64,000 bases of DNA from an uncultured Chitinophagaceae bacterium (GCA_936908745.1 CAKZFX010000013.1:191588-255587); one strand, 5' to 3'. Shown: positions 35,444 through 42,943, numbered from the stretch's first letter. The notes: generated by a model not told the origin, from the sequence alone. Program-made: numbers and translations.

Positions 35444-36172
35444 ATGAAGCAGGAGATCAATTTTAAAGACCTCGGCGTGGTGGATTACCAATCGGCATGG
35501 GATTACCAGGAAAGCCTGTTAAAAGAAAACGTACGGATCAAATCGCTGGCTTTTGGCTATGAAACAGCCGCAGATGCTGCACCTGCAGCCTCGGAAACGA
35601 AACATTATTTCCTTTTCGTGGAGCATCCTCCTGTTTATACCTTGGGTAAAAGCGGCGATATGGCCAATGTGCTGATAGATGAAGAAGTGCGGACAAAAAA
35701 AGGGATTGAGTTTTTTAAAACCAACCGTGGCGGTGATATTACTTTTCATGGCCCGGGACAGGTGGTCGGCTACCCGATCATTGATCTGGAAAAATATTAT
35801 ACCGATATCGGCAAATACCTGCGCAATATCGAAGAAGTGATCATCCTTACATTGGCTGACTATGGCATTGTTGCCGGCCGCTCACCGGGCGAAACGGGCG
35901 TATGGCTGGACGCTGAAATTAAAGGCAAAGAACGAAAAATATGCGCCATCGGTGTTCGCACCAGCCGCTGGATCACCATGCACGGTTTTGCTTTGAATGT
36001 AAATACAGATCTTAACTATTTTAACTTTATCGTGCCTTGCGGTATCAGTGATAAACAGGTTACCTCACTGCAAAAAGAATTGGGAAGGGAAGTGGACATG
36101 GAAGAAGTAAAAGAACGCATCAAAAATAACTTTGAAAAAATATTTGATGCCTCTTTTGTCGACAGCAATTAA
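35444..36172 (+). CDS. lipB: Octanoyl-ACP:protein octanoyltransferase LipB
   Basis: 242 aa; it transfers octanoate from ACP to lipoyl domains in lipoate biosynthesis. Conserved blocks are RGGDITFHGPGQVVGYPIIDL (about 95-115), ERKICAIGVRTSRWITMHGFALNVN (with the catalytic Lys) and FIVPCGISDKQVTSL (nucleophilic Cys). The N-terminus has a short Ala-rich insertion (TAADAAPAASETKH). The stop codon overlaps by 3 nt that of the converging downstream gene. Confidence 0.94.
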   Translation: MKQEINFKDLGVVDYQSAWDYQESLLKENVRIKSLAFGYETAADAAPAASETKHYFLFVEHPPVYTLGKSGDMANVLIDEEVRTKKGIEFFKTNRGGDITFHGPGQVVGYPIIDLEKYYTDIGKYLRNIEEVIILTLADYGIVAGRSPGETGVWLDAEIKGKERKICAIGVRTSRWITMHGFALNVNTDLNYFNFIVPCGISDKQVTSLQKELGREVDMEEVKERIKNNFEKIFDASFVDSN

Positions 36173-36879
36173 AAGTCCTTTTGCAAATAAAACTTGTGTT
36201 TCTCTTTCAGCTTGCCATCTTCATACAATTCAAATTTGAACCAGCCTGCATGATAAAAATTCGACTTGTCGATCTTAAAAGTGCGTTCTTTTATTTCTTT
36301 CAGTTCAAATAAGAAATTATCGCTGTCGTCAAAAAACTTAAGGCTGTATTTTTTTTCATCCTCATCTGGCAGGTTTACCCGCACGTAGCCATCTTTATAC
36401 GTATATACATGCAGGGACGGTGTAAAGACAACCGGTTTATTACCATTACCCAAACCCATCGTAGGCGCAGCAATCGTGTCTTTTGAATTGCCCATCTTAT
36501 CAATCTTATCAGTAAATGCCACCCGCTGGCGTGCCGTGTCTATCACCGGTTTTTTTGCATCGCTGAAGAGATACATGCCTTTGTCCAATAAAATATAAAG
36601 ACGGTAAAACATCCGGTCGTTAGTGGCTTTGGTATCTACAAAACCATTTTGAGGAATAGTAGGATCAGGAACCGTAAGGATTGTTTTAAAATTCTTAACG
36701 CTGTCAAAAGAACGCTGGATGCTGATCTGTTTTACATTTTCAAATGTATTTGTCCAGCCGATAATGATACGGTTGCTGCCGGCATTGGTCACCGAAAATT
36801 TAGGAAGCGTATCCTGCGCATGGAGTTGAGCGCCGAAGCCAACAAGCAATAAAAATAATGACGGGCTGAGTTTGTGCAT
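36169..36879 (-). CDS. Secreted protein of unknown function (Fn3-like N-terminus)
   Basis: 236 aa from the ATG at 36879, which gives a clean signal peptide (MHKLSPSLFLLLVGFGAQLHA-Q). The frame is open to 36924, but a -7 box at 36922-36929 places the transcript start at about 36918 and rules the longer form out. Residues about 25-105 resemble a fibronectin type III-like domain (SNRIIIGWTNTFENVKQISIQRSFDS, RMFYRLYILLDKGMYLFSDAK). The C-terminal half is another beta-domain (HVYTYKDGYVRVNLPD, KYSLKFFDDSDNFLFELKEI). No family name can be given. Confidence 0.65.
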   Translation of the reverse strand: MHKLSPSLFLLLVGFGAQLHAQDTLPKFSVTNAGSNRIIIGWTNTFENVKQISIQRSFDSVKNFKTILTVPDPTIPQNGFVDTKATNDRMFYRLYILLDKGMYLFSDAKKPVIDTARQRVAFTDKIDKMGNSKDTIAAPTMGLGNGNKPVVFTPSLHVYTYKDGYVRVNLPDEDEKKYSLKFFDDSDNFLFELKEIKERTFKIDKSNFYHAGWFKFELYEDGKLKEKHKFYLQKDF

Positions 36880-36921
36880 ATCTGTTAGGCAGGTATTGGA
36901 TTCCTGTTTTATGGAATGCAG

Positions 36922-36929
36922 CAAAGATA
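36922..36929 (-). promoter_or_regulatory. -7 box deciding the start of the preceding secreted-protein gene
   Basis: The minus strand reads TATCTTTG; predicted start near 36918 and a 39-nt leader to the ATG at 36879. Confidence 0.45.
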
Positions 36930-36949
36930 GGGCAGGAGTTGAAAAACGG

Positions 36950-37876
36950 TCAAAAGATTAACGTTCCTTTGTCAAGCGATAAATTGCCTTGCAGACCACC
37001 TGAATGCACCGCAAGAACCGAACTGCCGGCGGGGAAAAAGCCTTTTTTCAATAAATCTTCCACAGCGTAAAACAGTTTGGCTGTATACACAAAATCAGAA
37101 GGAATAGCACTACGCCTGTAAAAATCATTCATAAAGCCGATGAGTTCGCCTGTGTATTTGGCATAGCCACCAAAATGATAATCATGGAGAATGCTGACCG
37201 GCTTGTTTTTATCAGCCAGCAATTCACGGGTCATTGTCTCCAATGCTGTATTGCCTTTCATAACACTGATGCCGGTAATCGCTGCGTCGGTTGCATTGAT
37301 AATGCCGGCCAGGGTGGTACCTGTGCCAACAGCGCAAAGAATATGTGTGAACAGGCCCGCCGGAATAAATTCAGCGATTCCTCCCGCACCTTTGGCCCCA
37401 ATGATACCATAACCACCTTCAGGAATAACAATATAGCCGGAGGTATCAATTGTAACCGGCAGTTTTTGCAGCCTGTAATCTTCCCGGCTGCTGAATACTA
37501 ACTGCATGCCCAGTTGCTCTGCTTGCTGCAACGTATGTGATAGCTGTGCAGGTCGTTCGCCTCTTATAATACCAATTGCTTCAATGTTATTTTGTTTACA
37601 GGCATTGGCCGTGGCAATGATATGATTGGAATAAGCGCCGCCCCATGTCAGGATGCCTTTCCCCGTTGCCATCGCTTCTTCGAGATAATAATGCAATTTG
37701 AAAATCTTATTGCCTGAAATAGCCGGGTGTACTTTATCCAGCCGCAGAACAGCCAATGAATAGTTGTTTTCAACGGCTGCCGGTGAATTTATCGTGTCGA
37801 TCGTTATGGCATCAAATGAAAGGGGCTGCAAAGTTTGAATTGTTGCTGGCGAAATTACTTTAATTTCGTGCCGCAT
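36950..37876 (-). CDS. PLP-dependent ACC deaminase / D-cysteine desulfhydrase family enzyme
   Basis: 308 aa, fold type II PLP enzyme. The PLP lysine motif is SGNKIFKLHYYLEEA (about 57-71), followed by GAYSNHIIATANAC, a phosphate-binding GTGTTLAGIINA near the middle, and the closing SSVLAVHSGGLQGN. Family members deaminate 1-aminocyclopropane-1-carboxylate or desulfhydrate D-cysteine; the two cannot be separated here with confidence. ATG at 37876 is preferred over TTG at 37882. It is divergent from the nucleotidyltransferase gene with only 11 bp between the start codons. Confidence 0.82.
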   Translation of the reverse strand: MRHEIKVISPATIQTLQPLSFDAITIDTINSPAAVENNYSLAVLRLDKVHPAISGNKIFKLHYYLEEAMATGKGILTWGGAYSNHIIATANACKQNNIEAIGIIRGERPAQLSHTLQQAEQLGMQLVFSSREDYRLQKLPVTIDTSGYIVIPEGGYGIIGAKGAGGIAEFIPAGLFTHILCAVGTGTTLAGIINATDAAITGISVMKGNTALETMTRELLADKNKPVSILHDYHFGGYAKYTGELIGFMNDFYRRSAIPSDFVYTAKLFYAVEDLLKKGFFPAGSSVLAVHSGGLQGNLSLDKGTLIF

Positions 37877-37887
37877 TAACAATCAAT

Positions 37888-38790
37888 ATGAAACCTAAAC
37901 CTACCTTAGTTATACTCGCTGCCGGCATGGCCTCCCGCTACGGCAGCATGAAGCAGATACAATCTTTCGGGCCCGGTGGCGAAACGATCATGGATTATTC
38001 CATTTATGATGCCGCCCGTGCAGGATTCGGAAAAGTGGTGTTTATTATCCGCGAAAAATTTGCCGACGATTTCAAAAACATATTTGGAAAAAAACTGGAA
38101 GGAAAGATCGATGTGGAATATGTATTCCAGGAACTCGATTTCTTTACCGATGGTTATTCCATTCCTGCAGACCGTACCAAACCCTGGGGCACAGCCCATG
38201 CGGTGTTGTGTGCAAAAGAGGCGGTGAAAGAACCCTTTGCTGTTATCAATGCCGATGACTTTTATGGACGTGATGCATTCAAAGCCGCTGCAGGATTCTT
38301 AAATGAACAATGTGATAAAGAAACCTATGCGATCGTTGGTTACGACCTGCTGAAAACATTATCCGACCATGGCACCGTAAACCGGGGTGTTTGTACGCTG
38401 GATAAAAACGGCAACCTTGCTTCTATTACAGAGCGGATCAATATCGCAAAAAAAGACGGTGTGATCGTTTGTGATGATGGCCTTGACCCAAAAGAACTAT
38501 CATTAGACACAAGAGTGTCCATGAACTTCTGGTGTTTTGATCCTTCTTTCTTTGACTATACACAAAAATTGTTTGCAGAATTTTTAGCACAACATGGCAG
38601 TGAGCTGAAATCAGAATTTTTTATTCCGCTGGTGGCCGACCAGTTTATTAAAGAAGGCAATAAAGTGGAGATCATTCCTACCAGTGCTTTATGGTTTGGT
38701 GTAACTTATAAAGAAGATGCTCCTTTCGTGGAGAAAAGCCTGAACGACCTGATCACAGCAGGAGAATATCCTGAAAAGCTGTGGAGCTGA
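37888..38790 (+). CDS. Sugar-phosphate nucleotidyltransferase family protein
   Basis: 300 aa. The Rossmann-like nucleotidyltransferase core opens with LVILAAGMASRYGSMKQIQSFGPGGE (residues 8-33; LAAG-R-K signature). It continues with KPWGTAHAVLCAKEAV (nucleotide contact) and VINADDFYGRDAF (metal-binding Asp-Asp). The remainder includes LWFGVTYKEDAP. This subfamily is common in Bacteroidota and related to glucose-1-P thymidylyl/uridylyltransferases and MurU; the substrate is undetermined. A strong terminator follows. Confidence 0.82.
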   Translation: MKPKPTLVILAAGMASRYGSMKQIQSFGPGGETIMDYSIYDAARAGFGKVVFIIREKFADDFKNIFGKKLEGKIDVEYVFQELDFFTDGYSIPADRTKPWGTAHAVLCAKEAVKEPFAVINADDFYGRDAFKAAAGFLNEQCDKETYAIVGYDLLKTLSDHGTVNRGVCTLDKNGNLASITERINIAKKDGVIVCDDGLDPKELSLDTRVSMNFWCFDPSFFDYTQKLFAEFLAQHGSELKSEFFIPLVADQFIKEGNKVEIIPTSALWFGVTYKEDAPFVEKSLNDLITAGEYPEKLWS

Positions 38791-38809
38791 TCATATATTA
38801 ATTTAAAAG

Positions 38810-38846
38810 AAAACCCTGCATCAGCCTTGGCCGATGCAGGGTTTTG
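38810..38846. terminator. Bidirectional terminator
   Basis: AAAACCCTGCATC / GATGCAGGGTTTT, 13-bp stem with a short loop, between the nucleotidyltransferase and the converging protease gene. Confidence 0.88.
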
Positions 38847-38874
38847 TATGAATACTTATTGCTGACAGGTTTTT

Positions 38875-40002
38875 TTAGTCGCCCTTAACCATGAATACAT
38901 AATCCTGTATCTTTTTCACCTGCTGCACTTTGTTCATCCCGGCAACAGAAGACTTTGAAGACAGTTTTATATTTTTATATAAAGGGTTATTCTTTAATTC
39001 TTCCAGTGCTTTATAAATGTATTTGGACTGAACAGCAAACACAGCACTTTCGGCATTTGTTTTCTTAGCGCTTAAGATACCGATCACTTCGCCACGGCTG
39101 TTGAATACAGGACCGCCGCTATTGCCCGGATCAGCCGGAACAGCGATCTGGCAGCTTAAGGTATCTCCATTGTTTCCCGTTTTTGCACTCATATAGCCTT
39201 CGCCATACACTACTTCATCGCGAGGGTAGCCTAAGGTAAAAACAGGCTCTGCAATATCGGAAGCAGTTTTGCTGATACCATATGGTAAAGAGGCAAACGG
39301 TTTGAACTTATCGTCCTCTATCTTAATAAGGGCCACATCCCGGTTTACATCCAGTCGTACAACGATCGCATTGAACTTGTCACCTTTCTCATTAAATACA
39401 CTGATGTACTTGGAATTCTTCACCACGTGTGCATTGGTGATCATCAAACCTTTGGGATCAATAAAGAAACCTGTACCCACTGTTTTATAATCAATAGAAG
39501 AAGGGAATACAGAGCTGTTGCTCTGGCTTTGCACTTTGGCTGCGAGCTGGTCAGTTTTATGCTTATTCTGCTTTACCTCATCTTTTGTCTTTTCGATCTC
39601 ACGGCTCAGCTGGCGCACATCTTCAGAAGTAGGCGGTTTTGGAGAAACTGTCCACAGCAAAGCGCTTACGCAGATAGCGGTAACGCCCGCGATAGAAGCG
39701 GCGATCGCTGCTGTTCTTTTATAACGGTTCCAGAGGTAAACCACTTTGGAAGTGCCTTTGGCCCTTGCTGTATCGATCTTGCCCTGCTCCTGTAAATGCG
39801 TATGCACTTCAGACAAAGTGCCTTTCATTTTTTGCCAGTCGCCAAGACGGTTCATCTGTTGCAGGAACAATGTATGTTCCACCACCAGCTGGTCCAGCTC
39901 TGCATTGGATTGGCGCAGGGTTTCAAACTGCAAACGTTCTTCGGCGTTCATTTCGCCCCTGATATACCGTTCCACCGCATCTATAATCTGAATTTCTTCC
40001 AT
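38875..40002 (-). CDS. Anti-sigma-like / transmembrane / trypsin-like protease fusion
   Basis: 375 aa. Residues 1-95 are cytoplasmic and resemble Bacteroidota anti-sigma N-termini (ERYIRGEMNAEERLQFETLR). A single membrane helix spans about 97-119. A charged coiled coil (125-160) leads to a periplasmic chymotrypsin-fold (S1C/DegP-like) protease of about 175-345. The triad is complete: His192 (TNAHVV), Asp222 (NRDVALIKI) and Ser295 (DPGNSGGPVF). There is no PDZ domain. The ATG at 40002 shares its A with the TGA of the ECF sigma gene, so the two are translationally coupled. I infer a sigma regulator that also carries its own protease. Confidence 0.82.
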   Translation of the reverse strand: MEEIQIIDAVERYIRGEMNAEERLQFETLRQSNAELDQLVVEHTLFLQQMNRLGDWQKMKGTLSEVHTHLQEQGKIDTARAKGTSKVVYLWNRYKRTAAIAASIAGVTAICVSALLWTVSPKPPTSEDVRQLSREIEKTKDEVKQNKHKTDQLAAKVQSQSNSSVFPSSIDYKTVGTGFFIDPKGLMITNAHVVKNSKYISVFNEKGDKFNAIVVRLDVNRDVALIKIEDDKFKPFASLPYGISKTASDIAEPVFTLGYPRDEVVYGEGYMSAKTGNNGDTLSCQIAVPADPGNSGGPVFNSRGEVIGILSAKKTNAESAVFAVQSKYIYKALEELKNNPLYKNIKLSSKSSVAGMNKVQQVKKIQDYVFMVKGD

Positions 40003-40571
40003 CACTTGCTCCCGTTTTTATAATGAGTAAAGAATATTTTTTTCAATCGCATCAGGCATTTGTACTTCTGTGTCTTTGCATTATCAGCGTTGGTGTACCC
40101 AAAACCTTCGGCTATTTCCTGCATATTTCTTTTTTGCAGGTAAAAAGCTTCCAACAGGCTTTTGCAGGGCTCGCCAAGGCTGCCAATGGCTTTGCTCAGG
40201 GTCTCGTACTCAAGGTTACGCTGATCGTGGGCTTCCACTTCGTCATCCACCGGCACTACGGCTTCCAGGCCTTCGACCGGGCTGGAATAACGGTTGGACT
40301 GCTGTAATTTTTTCAGCCAAAGCCGCCGGCTTACCGAATAAACGTACGTTCGTATCTGGCAATTCAGCTCAAATGTTCCTGATCGTACCTTTTCATAAAG
40401 AACTATCATGGCTTCCTGGAAGATGTCTTTGGCATCGTCCGCTGAGCCGTTGTTGTTGATTATCAGGCTCTGAACCACACTATAATTGTCTTTATAGATG
40501 GTTTCCACGGCCTTTGCATCGTTACGGGCTAATCCTTGCAGCAGATCCTTTTCGTTAATCTCTTGTTTCAC
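40002..40571 (-). CDS. ECF-type RNA polymerase sigma factor
   Basis: 189 aa. The sigma-2 region includes NGSADDAKDIFQEAMIVLYEKV (2.2) and RTYVYSVSRRLWLKKLQ (2.3-2.4). Sigma-4 includes LGEPCKSLLEAFYLQKRNMQEIAEGFGYTNADNAKTQKYKCLMRLKK (helix-turn-helix). The start is a GTG at 40571; the next in-frame Met would remove part of sigma-2. A GGGTTAC-N15-GTATTAA element ends 10 nt upstream, so the mRNA has almost no leader. The same motif precedes the divergent lipoprotein gene, suggesting self-recognition and autoregulation. Confidence 0.9.
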   Translation of the reverse strand: MKQEINEKDLLQGLARNDAKAVETIYKDNYSVVQSLIINNNGSADDAKDIFQEAMIVLYEKVRSGTFELNCQIRTYVYSVSRRLWLKKLQQSNRYSSPVEGLEAVVPVDDEVEAHDQRNLEYETLSKAIGSLGEPCKSLLEAFYLQKRNMQEIAEGFGYTNADNAKTQKYKCLMRLKKIFFTHYKNGSK

Positions 40572-40581
40572 ATTCCGTTAT

Positions 40582-40610
40582 TTAATACGGGATTTTAAAA
40601 ATAGTAACCC
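40582..40610 (-). promoter_or_regulatory. Candidate ECF promoter of the sigma gene (autoregulation)
   Basis: On the minus strand GGGTTAC (40610-40604), exactly 15 nt, then GTATTAA (40588-40582). The two blocks and the spacing are identical to those at 40680-40708 on the other strand, while the 15-nt spacers differ in sequence. Confidence 0.65.
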
Positions 40611-40679
40611 TTCCGGCAGCAAAAAAATAACTTAAAACCCCTTTCCCGAAAAAAAAAGTAAAAATATTTTTTAAAACCG

Positions 40680-40708
40680 GGGTTACCTTTTCCTTTTTCG
40701 GGTATTAA
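40680..40708 (+). promoter_or_regulatory. Candidate ECF promoter of the lipoprotein gene
   Basis: GGGTTAC (40680-40686), 15 nt, GTATTAA (40702-40708), then 36 nt to the ATG. This is an exact copy of both blocks upstream of the sigma gene. Confidence 0.65.
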
Positions 40709-40744
40709 CAGCGAAATATTTCAAGAAATAACAAACAAACAAAA

Positions 40745-40966
40745 ATGAAAAAATTCTTAGCAATCATCGCTATCGCTTCTTTTGCAGTAGCTTGTAACAA
40801 TTCTAGCGAATCTACTGACGCAACTGCTGATTCTTTAGCTGCAAAAGCAACTGCTGATTCTTTAGCTGCTGTTGCAACTGCAGATTCTTTAGCTAAAGCT
40901 GCTGCTGACACTTTAGGTGCTAAAGTTGATTCTTTAGGCGCTAAAGTTGATTCTCTGAAAAAATAA
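40745..40966 (+). CDS. Small repetitive Lpp-like lipoprotein
   Basis: 73 aa. The lipoprotein signal peptide ends FAVAC (Cys17), leaving a mature chain of 57 residues, close to the 58 of E. coli Lpp. After a short acidic tether (NNSSESTD) come repeats: ATADSLAAK, ATADSLAAV, ATADSLAKA, AADTLGAK, VDSLGAK, VDSLKK. The 9-residue units turn into 7-residue ones, giving an Ala-rich helix or coiled coil that ends in Lys-Lys. Likely membrane-anchored in the periplasm. It is divergent from the ECF sigma gene and shares its promoter motif. Function unknown; the Lpp comparison is inference. Confidence 0.8.
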   Translation: MKKFLAIIAIASFAVACNNSSESTDATADSLAAKATADSLAAVATADSLAKAAADTLGAKVDSLGAKVDSLKK

Positions 40967-41018
40967 TTGCCCTCTGACCAGTTCAGCTGGTTTATATTAT
41001 AAAAGGCAAACAATTTTG

Positions 41019-41055
41019 AGACCGTCTCCCTTTAAAGAGGCGGTTTCTTTATTTA
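41019..41055 (+). terminator. Intrinsic terminator after the lipoprotein gene
   Basis: ACCGTCTC / GAGGCGGT stem (one G-U pair) and TTCTTTATTT. Confidence 0.65.
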
Positions 41056-41095
41056 TGAAGGGGAAAATACATTCTCCATTGCGGCCTTTAAGGGT

Positions 41096-41103
41096 TACCT
41101 TTG
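41096..41103 (+). promoter_or_regulatory. -7 box of the DEAD-box helicase gene
   Basis: TACCTTTG; predicted start near 41107, 27 nt before the GTG start. Confidence 0.4.
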
Positions 41104-41133
41104 CCGCCTTATTTTATCTAAACACCTCTCTAC

Positions 41134-42804
41134 GTGGTTACATTTGACTCATTAGGATTAGAAGAAGGATTATTACAATCCATCAGTTCTTTAGGTTTTA
41201 CTAATCCAACTCCAATCCAGGAAAAAGCAATCCCTGTTCTTTTACAGGGTACAAAAGATTTTATTGGCCTTGCCCAAACCGGCACCGGCAAAACGGCGGC
41301 TTTTGGCCTGCCTTTATTACAACTGATCCGCAAGGACGACAAATACCCGCAAGCCCTCGTGGTTTGCCCGACAAGGGAACTCTGTCTCCAGATCACCAAC
41401 GATCTTAACAACTTCAAAAATAAAAAAGACCATATCGCCGTAACGGCCGTATATGGCGGTACCTCTATCACGATGCAGATCCGCGACCTGAAAAAAGGCT
41501 CGCATATCGTGGTGGCCACACCGGGACGACTGATTGACCTGATCGAAAGAAAGGCGATCAACCTCGAAAAAATCCATTACGTGGTATTGGACGAAGCTGA
41601 TGAGATGCTGAACATGGGTTTTAAAGATGATATTGAATTTATCCTGCAAAACACACCCAACCGTCAAAGTACCTGGTTATTCAGTGCTACCATGCCACCT
41701 GAGATCAGGCAGGTAAGCAAAAGGTATATGGACAAACCTTTTGAAATCACGGTGGGTAAAGTAAACTCCGGCAATGCCAATATTGATCACCAATACTATG
41801 CTACGCAACACCACAACCGCTATGAAGTGCTGAAGCGTATCATCGATTTTAACCCTGGTATTTACGGGATCGTGTTTGCACGCACAAAAGCAGATACACA
41901 GGATATCGCCGAAAGACTGACAAGAGAAGGATATGATATTGATGCGCTGCATGGCGACCTGACCCAACAGCAACGTGATAAAGTGATGGGCTTGTTCCGT
42001 GACAAAAGCATTCAACTGCTGATTGCAACGGACGTGGCTGCAAGAGGTATCGACGTTACCGGCATTACCCACGTTATCAACTACGAATTGCCGGATGATG
42101 TGGAAGTATATACACACCGTAGCGGCCGTACAGGTCGTGCAGGCAGAAGCGGTGTATCTGTTTCTATCGTTACGCCAAAAGAAAGCTACCGTCTTCGCCA
42201 GATTGAAAAGCTGGTAAACACCCGTGTTCATAAAATGGATATTCCTACCGGTAAAGATGTTTGCCGTAAGCAATTCTTCCACTTCATTGATAAAATGCTG
42301 AATGCTGATATCAGTCATGGTGAATATGAAACATACCTGCCCACGCTGAAAGAAAAATTCGCATCGGTGGAGAAAGAGGAAATCCTGCAACGTGTGGCCG
42401 CATTGGAATTTGACCGCTTCTTAAAATACTATGAAAACGCAGCCGACCTGAATGTGCGTGAAGAATTATCAAGAAGAGGTGAAAGAGGTGCAGAAAGAAT
42501 GCAGGCCGGTCGTACAAAAGATACACAAGGAAGAAAATTCGGCGGCGCTGGCAATTACCAACGCTTGTTTGTAAACCTGGGTACCAAAGATGGTTTTTAC
42601 AAAGCGAGTTTCCTGCAATTCATTCTTGATATGAGCGACCTGAAAAAAGATGTGCTGGGTCGTATTGATATGAAAGAGATGAATAGCTGGGTGGAAATTG
42701 AACCATCTGCCGGTAAAAAGATGATAAAAGCGATTGATGGCAAAAACTTCCGTGGCCGCAAAATCAGGATGAACGATGCGGAAAGCGGCGGCCGCAGAAA
42801 ATAA
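41134..42804 (+). CDS. DEAD-box RNA helicase with DbpA-type C-terminal domain
   Basis: 556 aa with a GTG start (TTT-D-SLGLEEGLLQSI.. Q-motif follows at once; no ATG nearby). RecA domain 1 has AQTGTGKTAAFGLP (Walker A), PTRELCLQI, TPGRLIDLI, VLDEADEML and SAT. Domain 2 has IVFARTKADTQ, ATDVAARGIDV and HRSGRTGRAGRSG. The last 80 residues (RLFVNLGTKDGFYKASFLQFI.. INSWVEIEP-like) form a DbpA RNA-binding domain, which in E. coli DbpA targets 23S rRNA. Probably a ribosome-assembly or mRNA-unwinding helicase. Confidence 0.93.
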   Translation: MVTFDSLGLEEGLLQSISSLGFTNPTPIQEKAIPVLLQGTKDFIGLAQTGTGKTAAFGLPLLQLIRKDDKYPQALVVCPTRELCLQITNDLNNFKNKKDHIAVTAVYGGTSITMQIRDLKKGSHIVVATPGRLIDLIERKAINLEKIHYVVLDEADEMLNMGFKDDIEFILQNTPNRQSTWLFSATMPPEIRQVSKRYMDKPFEITVGKVNSGNANIDHQYYATQHHNRYEVLKRIIDFNPGIYGIVFARTKADTQDIAERLTREGYDIDALHGDLTQQQRDKVMGLFRDKSIQLLIATDVAARGIDVTGITHVINYELPDDVEVYTHRSGRTGRAGRSGVSVSIVTPKESYRLRQIEKLVNTRVHKMDIPTGKDVCRKQFFHFIDKMLNADISHGEYETYLPTLKEKFASVEKEEILQRVAALEFDRFLKYYENAADLNVREELSRRGERGAERMQAGRTKDTQGRKFGGAGNYQRLFVNLGTKDGFYKASFLQFILDMSDLKKDVLGRIDMKEMNSWVEIEPSAGKKMIKAIDGKNFRGRKIRMNDAESGGRRK

Positions 42805-42819
42805 TTTTTTGTAAACCCA

Positions 42820-42849
42820 TTGATTTTAGACTTGTAAAAACTACATTTG
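42820..42849 (+). promoter_or_regulatory. Promoter of the aromatic amino-acid operon
   Basis: TTG at 42820-42822, a 19-nt spacer, then TACATTTG at 42842-42849. The predicted start (near 42853) is one base before the leader-peptide ATG at 42854, so that peptide would be read from a leaderless mRNA. Confidence 0.6.
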
Positions 42850-42853
42850 AATC

Positions 42854-42943
42854 ATGACAGCAACAAAGACATATTTTGGTTTCTATTTTTATTACTTCTT
42901 TTTTGGAAAGAGGCCGGGAATGCTTTTGTTGAAAACAAGATAG
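42854..42943 (+). CDS. Phe/Tyr leader peptide of the aromatic operon attenuator
   Basis: A 29-codon frame, ATG to TAG, too short for routine gene calling. Codons 7-17 read Y-F-G-F-Y-F-Y-Y-F-F-F: six Phe and four Tyr in eleven codons. It ends 27 nt before an intrinsic terminator that precedes pheA. Codons 20-22 (AGG CCG GGA) contain the 5' arm of an antiterminator. This is the layout of pheA/pheS-type leader peptides in Proteobacteria: a ribosome stalled for lack of charged Phe- or Tyr-tRNA would leave the arm free and prevent termination. The peptide itself is not expected to have another role. Confidence 0.85.
   Translation: MTATKTYFGFYFYYFFFGKRPGMLLLKTR

Noticed and set aside
41092..41120. 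Third copy of the ECF promoter motif before the helicase
   Set aside because: GGGTTAC is present but the second block (TTATCTA at the right spacing) does not match GTATTAA; it coincides with a normal TAnnTTTG box.
41677..42390. 237-aa minus-strand frame inside the DEAD-box helicase
   Set aside because: Shadow frame; the helicase motifs on the plus strand are complete.
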